From contig NZ_CH672376.1 of NCBI RefSeq assembly GCF_000153105.1, positions 3,192,503 to 3,256,502 of the forward strand: a DNA stretch of 64,000 bases, in the 5' to 3' direction. Shown piece after piece: positions 1 to 7,971 of the stretch. This DNA is from Blastopirellula marina DSM 3645 (GTDB lineage Bacteria; Planctomycetota; Planctomycetia; Pirellulales; Pirellulaceae). The position numbers and the translations under genes were made by a program. Position 1 is the first letter of the stretch. Every line of letters begins with the position of its first letter. The notes under the pieces are model-generated. The model saw only the letters and a program-made list of their open reading frames with translations. It did no database searches and was not told the origin of the DNA.

Positions 1-387
1 TTAACCCATCAGCCGACCAAGATTAGTGCCGAAGCGAACGAGCGCCGATCCCAGGCCGAAAATCGCCAAGTTGCGATCTTTCGGCTAAGATTACGCTTGG
101 CTGTGCAGGTTCGCTGCGAAACTCGGCTCGATGCTTCCCCTAGTTCGCGCTGGAAATCGCGAGTGCGGGGAGGCAAAATCGCCGTGAATCCGGCGCATGC
201 CGACTTTCCGTCGCTGTTGGCCGAAGGGCTCGATTATCTGGCGGCGGCCGATTGGGATGCAAAACTAGCGGCTCAAGCGTTATCTTGCAGTACCACGCAG
301 TTGGTTCGTTTTCTCAAAGACGAACCAACTGCGTTTCAACAATTCAATCAACAACGGGCCGAGCGTGGTTTGCGCCCGTTGACATAG
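1..387 (+). CDS. Peptide chain release factor-like (RF-1 domain) protein, 5' end missing
   Basis: The frame is open from the first base, so this is the C-terminal 128 residues of a protein that starts outside the window. The early residues ISAEANERRSQAENR resemble the stretch just after the GGQ region of class I release factors, where the rRNA-contacting segment carries a Q..RSQ..N pattern; the GGQ motif itself would lie upstream and cannot be checked. The rest is a helical tail that includes LAAQALSCSTTQLVRFLKD. Planctomycetes carry short stand-alone RF-1-domain proteins of this type besides PrfA and PrfB, and they are thought to act in ribosome rescue; that role is inference. An internal TTG at 97 could be mistaken for the start, but the RF-like residues upstream of it argue against that. 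Confidence 0.75.
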   Translation, partial: LTHQPTKISAEANERRSQAENRQVAIFRLRLRLAVQVRCETRLDASPSSRWKSRVRGGKIAVNPAHADFPSLLAEGLDYLAAADWDAKLAAQALSCSTTQLVRFLKDEPTAFQQFNQQRAERGLRPLT

Positions 388-464
388 GCGCTCGCTAACC
401 GCACCCAGCGGATCGTTCCCACGGATGGAGCGAGCGAGTCGACGCTTCAACCAAGGATAGTGCG

Positions 465-3215
465 ATGCGAATGTGGATAGCTTTGCTCGGCATCAGCGTG
501 ATGTCGCTGACGGCCGCTGGCGCCGACGCCGCCGAGGCGATCGCCGTGAGCGGGCAACCGTTCGGCGTTGGTCAAATCACGGTCTCGTTTCAAAAGTCGG
601 ACTTCGGCGACCCAATCGACAGTAACGGGTTTTCGATCCACGAGACCGACAATCGGATCTTCTATCCGGCGTTTGAAAAACAACGCGTGCTCGGATTCCT
701 GCAGGCGCTGACGGGGATCAACAACGTCACGCCGCCGCAGCGGTTGACAGTCTATTTTTTGTTCACGGGAACCGAACCGCTCGACATTACGGTTGCGACG
801 CCGACTCCGCAAAAATTTCGCCTGACGCCGACTCCTCCGTCGCATGAATCGATGCTGACCGCGATGGAGACGCTCTGGTGGCGCAAGTATCACGAGAATC
901 TGCGTGAACAAAAAGATTGGGCCAACTACCCGATGGTGATGGAGACCTACATGACCGCGATGCTCTCGCGGCGATTGGGTTTGCCGGCGCCCCCGTTATC
1001 GCAAAATGACTTGAACGATCGAGACGCGTTCAGTCCCGAACAGTCGGTCTTCGTGCTGCTGAACTCCGACAAAGTTCGCGCCGCCGAGATGCGCTCGGTG
1101 ATGCTTGACGAATCGATCACCGACCCGGCCGATTTGCCGTCGCCGCGGCCGATCAATTGGTCCGATATTATCGCGCCCCGGCCGGCCGCCGATGTTCCGA
1201 TCGAACCGCTGGCGAAAGCGGTTCCGCCTGACTGTTTTTACATCCGCTTCGGCAAGTTGAGCAACTATCTTTGGTTCAACAAGCTGATGGAGGAAAACGG
1301 CGGCGATTTGGGGATGATGATCGCCAATCGCGGGGTCAAGCTTGAGCTGAACGAAGTTGTCCAAAAGCAGTTGGCGCTGAAACAGTCGGAGCTGTCCGAG
1401 CTGTTTGGCGATTCTGTCGTCGCCGATGTCGCGATGATTGGCCGTGACGCCTATACCCGCGAGGGCGCCGCGTTTGGATTGATCTTTCAGGCCAAATCGA
1501 ACGACCTGCTGGCCAACGACATCAACACCAATCGAAGAGATTCGCTGAAGCTGAATAAAAAACTGGGCGCGAAACTAGAAACGATCACGATCGCGGGCCA
1601 AGAGATCTCGGCGTTAACGACGCCAGACAACAAGATTCGCTCGTTCTACGCGCGGCGAGGTGATTTTCACCTGGTGACTACTTCGCTGACCATCGCAGAG
1701 CGGTTTATCACGTTGAACGCCGATGCCGACAGCCTGGGGGCGACGGCCGAGTTTCAACAAGCTCGCGCCTATTTGCCGCTAAAACGAGAAGACACGATTT
1801 TCTGCTACATGTCGTCGCAGTTCTTTCAGGGGTTGTATAGCCCGCAGTATCGCGTCGAACTGCGCCGCCGGTTACGCGCGACGACCGAGATCGAGTTGCT
1901 GAAAATGGCGCGAGCCGCGGCGATGAACGAAGGGTTCGTCAAACTCTCGGAAGAAGAGTTGATCGAGCGCGGCTTTTTGCCGACCTCGTTCGGACGCCGC
2001 AGCGACGGCAGCCGCGTGGTGGAGGTCGACGGAGCCCTGCAAGATTCGCTGCGCGGCGCGCCGGGCAACTTTTTGCCGATCGCCGATGTTCAAGTGACCA
2101 AGGTCAACGTCGCGGAGGCGCGCGACTTCGAGCGCGTTCGTGAGTTTCACGTCTCTCATTGGAGCCAGATGGATCCACTAATGGCCGGCATCTATCGCTT
2201 TAAGCTCGACGACAAGGGAACGGAACGACTGACAATTGACGCGCGGATGACGCCGTTTGTCGAAGAGAAGTACGGCATGCTGACCGATCGCTTGGGGCCG
2301 CCGCTGACACGTCAAATTGCCCCCGCCGCACGTGACGTCGCGATGCTGCAGTTTGTGCTGAAGGGGGACTCGGACAATCAACTGTATCACTACGCGCTGG
2401 GTTTGCAGGACGTGCCGTTTCCGATTGATAACTACGCCAACGGCGGACTCCTGAATACGTTGCGCATGATGCAGGCGACCCCTGGCTATCTGACCGCTTG
2501 GCCGAAGCCTGGTTTGCTCGACAAAATTCCGGTGATCGGCGCGTTCGCCGCGCCGGATCAATATGGTTACTCGAAGTTTCCGCTGGGACTTTGGCGTCGC
2601 GAGTACAACGGCTTCTCGACGCTCTCGTTCCACTTTGACATTTTGCGAAACGTGACGCCGCAGTTGGCGCTGACCGAAGACGAACATCCCGCTCAGGCAC
2701 GCATACGCATCGGCGACATCTCGGACGCGGATGTGACTCCGCTCGCCAACGCGATGGCGCAGTCGTGGGCGAAGCGGGGTTCGCTAGGAAGTGCGCGGTT
2801 GTTTAACGCCGTTTCAGCGCAGCTCGGCGTGCCGGAAGAGAAAGCGAAGGACTTTGCAGAAGATCTGCTGGCCCTACAGTTTGTCTGCCCGCTGGAAGGG
2901 ACCTACGAGACGACCGGCGAAGGCGCCGGAGCCCGTTGGCGTTCGACCGCGTGGGGGGACGATCAATTAGAGTTTGAAGCCAACTTCTTGAAGTGGTTCC
3001 GCGGCTTAAACGCGCGCGTCAACATGGGAGATGGGCAAGTCGTGCTCAACGCCGAACTCGACATGTGGCGCGAAAAGCCAGAACCGTCGCTGAAGCTGCC
3101 GACCTTCAACTTCTTTGGACTCGGCGCTGCGCCGAAAGCGAAGGAAGAGAAGAAGCCGGTCAAGAAACCAGCCGAGGAAGTCGCTCCTCCGCCGACGGAA
3201 GGGCGCGACTTCTAA
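465..3215 (+). CDS. Large secreted planctomycete protein of unknown function
   Basis: This 916-residue protein begins with a signal peptide (hydrophobic core WIALLGISVMSLTAAGA, probable cleavage after ADAA near residue 22). The ATG at 465 has AAGGA seven bases upstream. I recognise no enzymatic motif. The body is a mixed alpha/beta sequence with many charged residues and no further membrane segments, so it is probably periplasmic or surface-exposed. The last 35 residues form a Lys/Pro/Glu-rich tail (KAKEEKKPVKKPAEE). It stands alone between the release-factor-like gene and a small gene pair. It is probably one of the large conserved secreted proteins of Pirellulaceae; no function is proposed. 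Confidence 0.8.
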   Translation: MRMWIALLGISVMSLTAAGADAAEAIAVSGQPFGVGQITVSFQKSDFGDPIDSNGFSIHETDNRIFYPAFEKQRVLGFLQALTGINNVTPPQRLTVYFLFTGTEPLDITVATPTPQKFRLTPTPPSHESMLTAMETLWWRKYHENLREQKDWANYPMVMETYMTAMLSRRLGLPAPPLSQNDLNDRDAFSPEQSVFVLLNSDKVRAAEMRSVMLDESITDPADLPSPRPINWSDIIAPRPAADVPIEPLAKAVPPDCFYIRFGKLSNYLWFNKLMEENGGDLGMMIANRGVKLELNEVVQKQLALKQSELSELFGDSVVADVAMIGRDAYTREGAAFGLIFQAKSNDLLANDINTNRRDSLKLNKKLGAKLETITIAGQEISALTTPDNKIRSFYARRGDFHLVTTSLTIAERFITLNADADSLGATAEFQQARAYLPLKREDTIFCYMSSQFFQGLYSPQYRVELRRRLRATTEIELLKMARAAAMNEGFVKLSEEELIERGFLPTSFGRRSDGSRVVEVDGALQDSLRGAPGNFLPIADVQVTKVNVAEARDFERVREFHVSHWSQMDPLMAGIYRFKLDDKGTERLTIDARMTPFVEEKYGMLTDRLGPPLTRQIAPAARDVAMLQFVLKGDSDNQLYHYALGLQDVPFPIDNYANGGLLNTLRMMQATPGYLTAWPKPGLLDKIPVIGAFAAPDQYGYSKFPLGLWRREYNGFSTLSFHFDILRNVTPQLALTEDEHPAQARIRIGDISDADVTPLANAMAQSWAKRGSLGSARLFNAVSAQLGVPEEKAKDFAEDLLALQFVCPLEGTYETTGEGAGARWRSTAWGDDQLEFEANFLKWFRGLNARVNMGDGQVVLNAELDMWREKPEPSLKLPTFNFFGLGAAPKAKEEKKPVKKPAEEVAPPPTEGRDF

Positions 3216-3250
3216 CGCGGAATGAATGATTTGGGAAACGGTCTAGATCG

Positions 3251-3538
3251 ATGATTTCGCGATTGGATTCGATGGAAAACTTGGCAAGCTACACGCAGGA
3301 TACTTCGAGTGAAGCGGAAGCGGTGCAGCGCGAATTAATGGCGCAGATGCAGCCTTCGCAGCGAATGGCGCTCGCTTTAAGACTTAGCTCCGAAATGCTC
3401 CGACTTTCTAAAGCGGCGATTCGCAGGCGTTTTCCTCAGTTCAACGAAGCGGAGGTTGGACTGAAATTCATTGAGTTGCATTATGGAGCGGAGCTAGCGG
3501 AAGCGGTGCGGCGTAGTCGGAGTAATGTCCAGTCGTGA
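3251..3538 (+). CDS. Small protein paired with a nucleotidyltransferase (possible antitoxin-like partner)
   Basis: The product has 95 residues, or 88 if the second in-frame ATG at 3272 is used. It is mostly helical, with SQRMALALRLSSEMLRLSK followed by RRRFPQFNEAEVGLKFIELHYG and AELAEAVRR. Short proteins of this general shape often sit directly before nucleotidyltransferase genes in planctomycetes and cyanobacteria. Its stop overlaps the GTG start of the next gene by four bases (GTGA), so the two are very likely translated together. An antitoxin or partner role is inferred from that arrangement; I see no DNA-binding motif. Confidence 0.65.
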   Translation: MISRLDSMENLASYTQDTSSEAEAVQRELMAQMQPSQRMALALRLSSEMLRLSKAAIRRRFPQFNEAEVGLKFIELHYGAELAEAVRRSRSNVQS

Positions 3539-4113
3539 GTCAATCAGATGATATTGTCGACGCATTGACCTTGGTAGTTGCGGCATTCGAAAGCTTGGAG
3601 ATTCGCTACTACATCGGCGGAAGCGTAGCGAGTTCGTACCATGGTGCGGCTCGAAGTACGATGGATGTGGACGTTGTTTCGGAAATTCCAGCAACAGCGG
3701 TGTCGGCGCTTTTGACATCGTTAGGCGGTTCTTACTACGCCAGCGAATCCGCAATTCAAGATGCGATCCGGCGTCGTTCGTGTTTTAACCTGATCCACTT
3801 GCCGACTTCTTTCAAATTCGACGTATTTGTTAGTCGCGACCGTGAATTTGATAAATCGGCGATGTCTCGGGCTGTCGTGGGAGAATTGGGAGAAACGAAT
3901 GTCATCTCTGTTCCCATTGCTTCGGCCGAAGATATTGTCATTAGCAAACTGGAATGGTTCCGACTCGGAGGCGAGTCTTCGGAGCGTCAGTTGGATGACA
4001 TAAGAAAAGTGCTGTCTTTGCTGGGCGAGAGCGCAGATGATCGTTACCTACGGCACTGGGCAACGTCAATCGGAGTGGCTGATTTGCTAAAGCGCCTACG
4101 CCCCGAAAGGTAA
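3535..4113 (+). CDS. Nucleotidyltransferase-fold protein (MNT/AbiEii-like)
   Basis: This 192-residue protein has a GTG start overlapping the preceding stop. It shows the minimal nucleotidyltransferase signature: GGS at residues 28-30, then R40, T42 and the metal-binding pair D44 and D46 (motif RSTMDVDVV). Later it has the family stretch IVISKLEWFRLGGESSERQ, known from stand-alone nucleotidyltransferases related to the AbiEii/MenT superfamily. Such enzymes transfer nucleotides to RNA or protein, some of them as toxins. With the small upstream partner this forms a candidate two-gene module. It could instead be a housekeeping modification enzyme, since nothing in the sequence shows toxicity. It converges on nadE with 34 bases between. 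Confidence 0.75.
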   Translation: MSQSDDIVDALTLVVAAFESLEIRYYIGGSVASSYHGAARSTMDVDVVSEIPATAVSALLTSLGGSYYASESAIQDAIRRRSCFNLIHLPTSFKFDVFVSRDREFDKSAMSRAVVGELGETNVISVPIASAEDIVISKLEWFRLGGESSERQLDDIRKVLSLLGESADDRYLRHWATSIGVADLLKRLRPER

Positions 4114-4147
4114 TCTTCGGACGAGTCGACATGGAATACTTCGAGTT

Positions 4148-6151
4148 TTACCCTTCCTCTTCTCCCCGCATCGCACGCCACATTTCCGCTAATTCGCGCT
4201 CAAATCCTCCCGAGAGGATTGGAAAGCGGCACCAGGTTTTTGGGTCCAGGTTCTCGTCGTCTAGGTGGAAGCTGGGCGCGTAGCGCTCGCGCTTCCATTG
4301 GTTGCGCGACCAGAGCTTGAAGAATCGCTCGATCCATACGGCCAATTGCTGCTCGTCGTATTGCGGAAACAGAGCCATCATCTGGCGATAGGTTTCTAGC
4401 GGCGATTGCTTGTCGCGGATCGCCGCGCGTTCGATGGCGTCGAGCAACTCGTACGGCATCAAGTCGTCTTCATCGGTTTGCTTCGACTCTTGCGGGCGAA
4501 GTTCGGCGGTCGGCGCTTGCACGTTGATTGCGTTCAACTCAGGCGTCGGACCAAAGCCGGCCGGGCCGGTTATTTCCATCCAGTTGAGCCATTGTCGTAA
4601 AAAGGCTTTGTCGATGCCGGCGATCGGGCAGAGTCCGCCGCTGGTGTCGCCGTCCATGGTTGCGTAGCCAACCGCCGCTTCGGAGCGATTGCTGGTCGAC
4701 AACAGCAGCGATCCTCGCAGATTCGCCAACATCCAGACGCTGGGCGAACGTGTGCGTGCTTGGATGTTTTGCAGCGCAATATCGTCGGTCGCCCACGAGA
4801 GAGGTCGTCCTAGAGCCTGAGCGCCAAGTTCCGTATACAACTCGACCAGGCGATCGATTTGAAAGTGATGAAAGTTGGCGTGGATCGCGGCGGCGATCTG
4901 CTGGGCCGCTTGCAGCGTCGTTTCTCCGCTGTTGCAGGTCGCTTGATAAACGCAATCGAGGGTCGCAGTCACCAGCGCGTCAATCGACTCGGCCTCTTTG
5001 GCGGCCGGAATGAATTGGAGCGACTCTTTGAGCGCTCCAAAGCCCAACTCTTTGGCCGCCATGCGCAGCGACAGACTGCACAACAGCGCGGTCGCGGCCG
5101 AATCGGCGCCTCCGCTGAGCGAAACGACATACCCGCGCGAGTGACTCTTGCGCAAATAGTCATAAAGGCCCAGTGCGACGGCGCGGGTGAATTCTTCCTT
5201 TTTCGTATCGCTCCCCGTTTCCCAGGCGGCCCGAACAAAGTGAACCGGTTCCGGCTCGATTTCGGGAAGGTTAAAGGGAACGCGAACTACCGGTTGCAGC
5301 GAGCCTTGATAGTCGGGGCGGAACGCGTCGCTGCGAGCGCGATACATGCGCGTCAGATCGAGATCGATGACTGCCGTTGTGACCAGGTACGCATGGAACG
5401 AAAGTCGCGAACCAATCGCCAGCATGCGGCCGCCGGAAGCGATCATCGCGTCGCCGTCATAGATGGCGCGGCCTGCTTCGTTCCCCAGCAGATTGGCGTA
5501 AACGTAACTCGTGTGGAACGCGCGCGATCCCTCCAGGACAAATCGCTGGCGGATTTCATGCTTGCCGAACGCAAAGTGACTGGCGCTCGGATTTAAGATG
5601 ATGTCGACGCCGATACGCGCCTGACGACTGCCGGGGCGATCGGCGACCCAAGCGTCTTCGCAGATTTCTAAACCGATCAGCGCATCATCAATGCGGAAGA
5701 CCAAGTCGCCAAACGGATAGGTGCGCCCCTCAAGTTCGACTTCGGCCCGCAGTCCCTCGGGCCATGGTTTGAACCAACGGGGCTCGTAATGGATTCCGTC
5801 GCCGGCCAGGTTTTGTTTGGGGACGAAGCCTACGATCTCGCCGTCGGCCAGAACCGCGACCACGTTATAAAGGACGCCGCGGTAAGACATCGGCAGCCCG
5901 AGCGTGACAAACATGTCGCGCGTGCGGGGAGCGATCATGTGCAGCATCGCCAGAGCGGTGCGTTGCACGTCGGCCGAGAGAAACGCATCTTCACAGCCAT
6001 AGCCGGTAATGCACAGCTCTGGCAGGCAGAGGATCGAGGCCTCGTTGAGATTCGCTTCTTCGATCGCGGCGAGGATACGGTCGCAGTTTCCTTGCCAATC
6101 GAGCGGCGTTTGATTGACGACGGCGGCAGCGACCTTGACCAGTTTCACCAA
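4148..6151 (-). CDS. nadE: Glutamine-dependent NAD(+) synthase
   Basis: This 667-residue enzyme has two domains and makes NAD from deamido-NAD, ATP and glutamine in the cytosol. The N-terminal nitrilase-type glutaminase (about residues 1-290) has the full Glu-Lys-Cys triad: E45 in LCLPELC, K112 in VPKQNLAGD and C164 in LEICEDAW. The C-terminal synthetase domain has the ATP-pyrophosphatase loop SGGADS at 346-351. The length matches the long bacterial/eukaryotic glutamine-dependent class, and no key residue is missing. It is transcribed alone, away from the two metalloprotease-like genes behind it. Confidence 0.95.
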   Translation of the reverse strand: MVKLVKVAAAVVNQTPLDWQGNCDRILAAIEEANLNEASILCLPELCITGYGCEDAFLSADVQRTALAMLHMIAPRTRDMFVTLGLPMSYRGVLYNVVAVLADGEIVGFVPKQNLAGDGIHYEPRWFKPWPEGLRAEVELEGRTYPFGDLVFRIDDALIGLEICEDAWVADRPGSRQARIGVDIILNPSASHFAFGKHEIRQRFVLEGSRAFHTSYVYANLLGNEAGRAIYDGDAMIASGGRMLAIGSRLSFHAYLVTTAVIDLDLTRMYRARSDAFRPDYQGSLQPVVRVPFNLPEIEPEPVHFVRAAWETGSDTKKEEFTRAVALGLYDYLRKSHSRGYVVSLSGGADSAATALLCSLSLRMAAKELGFGALKESLQFIPAAKEAESIDALVTATLDCVYQATCNSGETTLQAAQQIAAAIHANFHHFQIDRLVELYTELGAQALGRPLSWATDDIALQNIQARTRSPSVWMLANLRGSLLLSTSNRSEAAVGYATMDGDTSGGLCPIAGIDKAFLRQWLNWMEITGPAGFGPTPELNAINVQAPTAELRPQESKQTDEDDLMPYELLDAIERAAIRDKQSPLETYRQMMALFPQYDEQQLAVWIERFFKLWSRNQWKRERYAPSFHLDDENLDPKTWCRFPILSGGFERELAEMWRAMRGEEEG

Positions 6152-6240
6152 ACAGACCCTTTAAGGTGTCGAAATAACACTATCTATAGAATAACTAGAT
6201 GCCGCCCGAGGAAAAGTGGTTCGCGGTCGACATCTTTATT

Positions 6241-6975
6241 CTACGCTAGCAGAAAGAGGCTGCTGGCTGGTTTGGCGGCGGCTTGCGAATAAGCGGCTTC
6301 CGCCTCTTGGGCGAAATAGCCGATGATCGACGATTGGGCGGCGGTGCTGCTCGGAGCGGAGGGCGCATTCACGTCGACCGCGTCGAGGAGGGAAGCGCCA
6401 GCGAGCCCCTCTTCTGCCGTTGGGTCTGCATTGCGCTGTTGCAGCTCTTGCTGCGCTGACTGAACCAGTTGGACCGCGGCCGCGGCGACCGCTTGATCTT
6501 GCGAGGAGGGTTCGCTGGGCGAAAGCGCGGCCGCTTGAATCACGCGGGCCTTCTGAAGCGTCGCGTGGGGGTCTCCGTCGATGGGAGACGTATCGATCTG
6601 GACTTCGCCGCCGATCGCGTATCGCTGACCGTCTGGGCCTTGCTGATAGGTGAACGTCGGGCCGCCCTGGGCAAAGCCGCCAGCCGCGGCCAAGTGGGCT
6701 TGCTCGTGCTGGCGAACCTCTTGGTCACGGCTCTCGAGCTTTTGAACTTGCTCTTGCTCTTCCGGCGTCAGCTCTGTCGTAGCGGAAGTCGCTGATGCGT
6801 CTTCGGCAGCGGATGCGGCCTGGGCTTCGGCAGAGAGGGTGAGCTCATCAGCAGGCTGGGTGGACGGTTTGACGTCATTGCTGGAAGCGCCGCTGGGGCT
6901 GGCCGACGTTGATCCGCTGCGCAGCGTCGAGCCGATCAGGCTGGTCGACGAAAGTAGCAACGGTTGAATGTGCAT
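6241..6975 (-). CDS. SprA-related putative metalloprotease-like protein
   Basis: About 244 residues. It has a low-complexity Ser/Ala/Thr-rich N-terminal third and a conserved core with the zincin motif HEQAH at residues 90-94, followed by AAAGGFAQGGPTFTY and YAIGGEVQIDTSPI, which is diagnostic of the SprA-related family. The family is predicted to be metallopeptidase-like, but its substrate is not established. The ATG at 6975 is preferred over a TTG two codons upstream. No signal peptide or membrane segment is evident. It follows another small HExxH protein on the same strand. Confidence 0.8.
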   Translation of the reverse strand: MHIQPLLLSSTSLIGSTLRSGSTSASPSGASSNDVKPSTQPADELTLSAEAQAASAAEDASATSATTELTPEEQEQVQKLESRDQEVRQHEQAHLAAAGGFAQGGPTFTYQQGPDGQRYAIGGEVQIDTSPIDGDPHATLQKARVIQAAALSPSEPSSQDQAVAAAAVQLVQSAQQELQQRNADPTAEEGLAGASLLDAVDVNAPSAPSSTAAQSSIIGYFAQEAEAAYSQAAAKPASSLFLLA

Positions 6976-7088
6976 GGCCAAGGTGCGGATTGAAAACGGG
7001 AATGCTCCATTTTCAATTTCGGCAGAAGGCGGCGGAGACTTGGCTAGTTTTCCGGAAATGCCGGTTATGCCGCGAAAAAACGCCGCTG

Positions 7089-7484
7089 CTAGCCGTAGCC
7101 CAGCGCTTGCAGATCGTCTTCCGAGAGTCCGTGAAAATGTCCCAGCTCATGCAAGATGGTGATGCGAATTTGATTTCGAAGCTCATCTCGCGTCAGGTTT
7201 CCGGCGACGGAGATCGTCTGAGCGATGATCCCTTCCCGAAAGATCTGGATCGCATCCGACAAGATTCCGCTATGCGTCACGCTTTTTTCGGTGAGCGGAA
7301 TGCCGGTGTAGAGACCGCAAAGGTGACTGCGGTGCAGAATCTGCAATTGCTTCATCAAGCCGAGCGATGGATAGTCTTCGACGTAGAGAGGCACTTGATC
7401 GAGAATTTGGTGGACCGCCTCGGGAAGCGCGGCCAAAACGGCGTCGAGTTCCGTGTCAAAATGGTTTCTTAATTCTGAATTCAT
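7089..7484 (-). CDS. Small zincin-like metallopeptidase-family protein
   Basis: The 131-residue form begins at ATG 7484. The frame runs further upstream, but those 38 codons look non-coding and the conserved protein begins at MNSELRNHF. Near the C terminus is HELGHFHGLSEDDL, with H112, E113 and H116 as predicted zinc ligand/catalytic residues and the trailing ED pair typical of the short metallopeptidase family PF06262. This family is cytosolic and widespread; its substrates are unknown. The distance to the SprA-like gene (about 110 bases) is compatible with co-transcription. Confidence 0.8.
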   Translation of the reverse strand: MNSELRNHFDTELDAVLAALPEAVHQILDQVPLYVEDYPSLGLMKQLQILHRSHLCGLYTGIPLTEKSVTHSGILSDAIQIFREGIIAQTISVAGNLTRDELRNQIRITILHELGHFHGLSEDDLQALGYG

Positions 7485-7640
7485 GGAAGATAATTCTCGG
7501 GTCGAGCGCGGCCAGCTACGGATAACCATAGGGAAAAATAGCCGCCAAGCCAAGAATGCGTCCCCCTGGTCGAACAGTGGATAGGGGACGAGATTCACAA
7601 TATTCTTGAAAACCTCGCTAAGTCGAAGACAATAGGCGAC

Positions 7641-7931
7641 ATGTTAGGACTGCAATTCACGATTCGAAGCATGTTGATCAGCACCGCCGTGCTGGCGATC
7701 GTCTGTTGGACATTGGCCAGCGCCGTGCGCGGCGACGGCTGGGCGATCGCCGTCATGCTCTCGCTGGTTGCGCTAGCGATTTGGGCGCTCGGCCAGGGCG
7801 TGTTGTTCTCGGTAGCAGCGCTGGCGTCGGCGGTATTTGGGGCGACGCAAAGCCGGACGCTTCGTTCTCCGTTCGCCAACGAAACCCCGGCTCCGCAGAT
7901 TTTGCCGACCGATCACCATGTCGCCGATTAA
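7641..7931 (+). CDS. Small two-helix membrane protein at the head of an ABC transporter set
   Basis: This 96-residue protein starts LGLQFTIRSMLISTAVLAI, the common planctomycete pattern of a short FTIRSML-type lead followed by a membrane helix (about residues 10-30). A second helix spans about 36-65 and is followed by a polar tail. Its 3' end overlaps the region upstream of the next gene, so the two are probably co-transcribed. It has no catalytic motif. It may be an accessory membrane component of the exporter encoded downstream, which is inference from position only. Confidence 0.6.
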   Translation: MLGLQFTIRSMLISTAVLAIVCWTLASAVRGDGWAIAVMLSLVALAIWALGQGVLFSVAALASAVFGATQSRTLRSPFANETPAPQILPTDHHVAD

Positions 7932-7971
7932 CGCCGATCGTCGCGGTCGCTTTCTCAGGAATCACGATCCA

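Noticed and set aside
4859-5596. 245-codon plus-strand frame opposite nadE
   Set aside because: It lies fully inside the clear NAD synthase gene, has no recognisable motif and reads as an Arg-rich shadow of the antisense strand.
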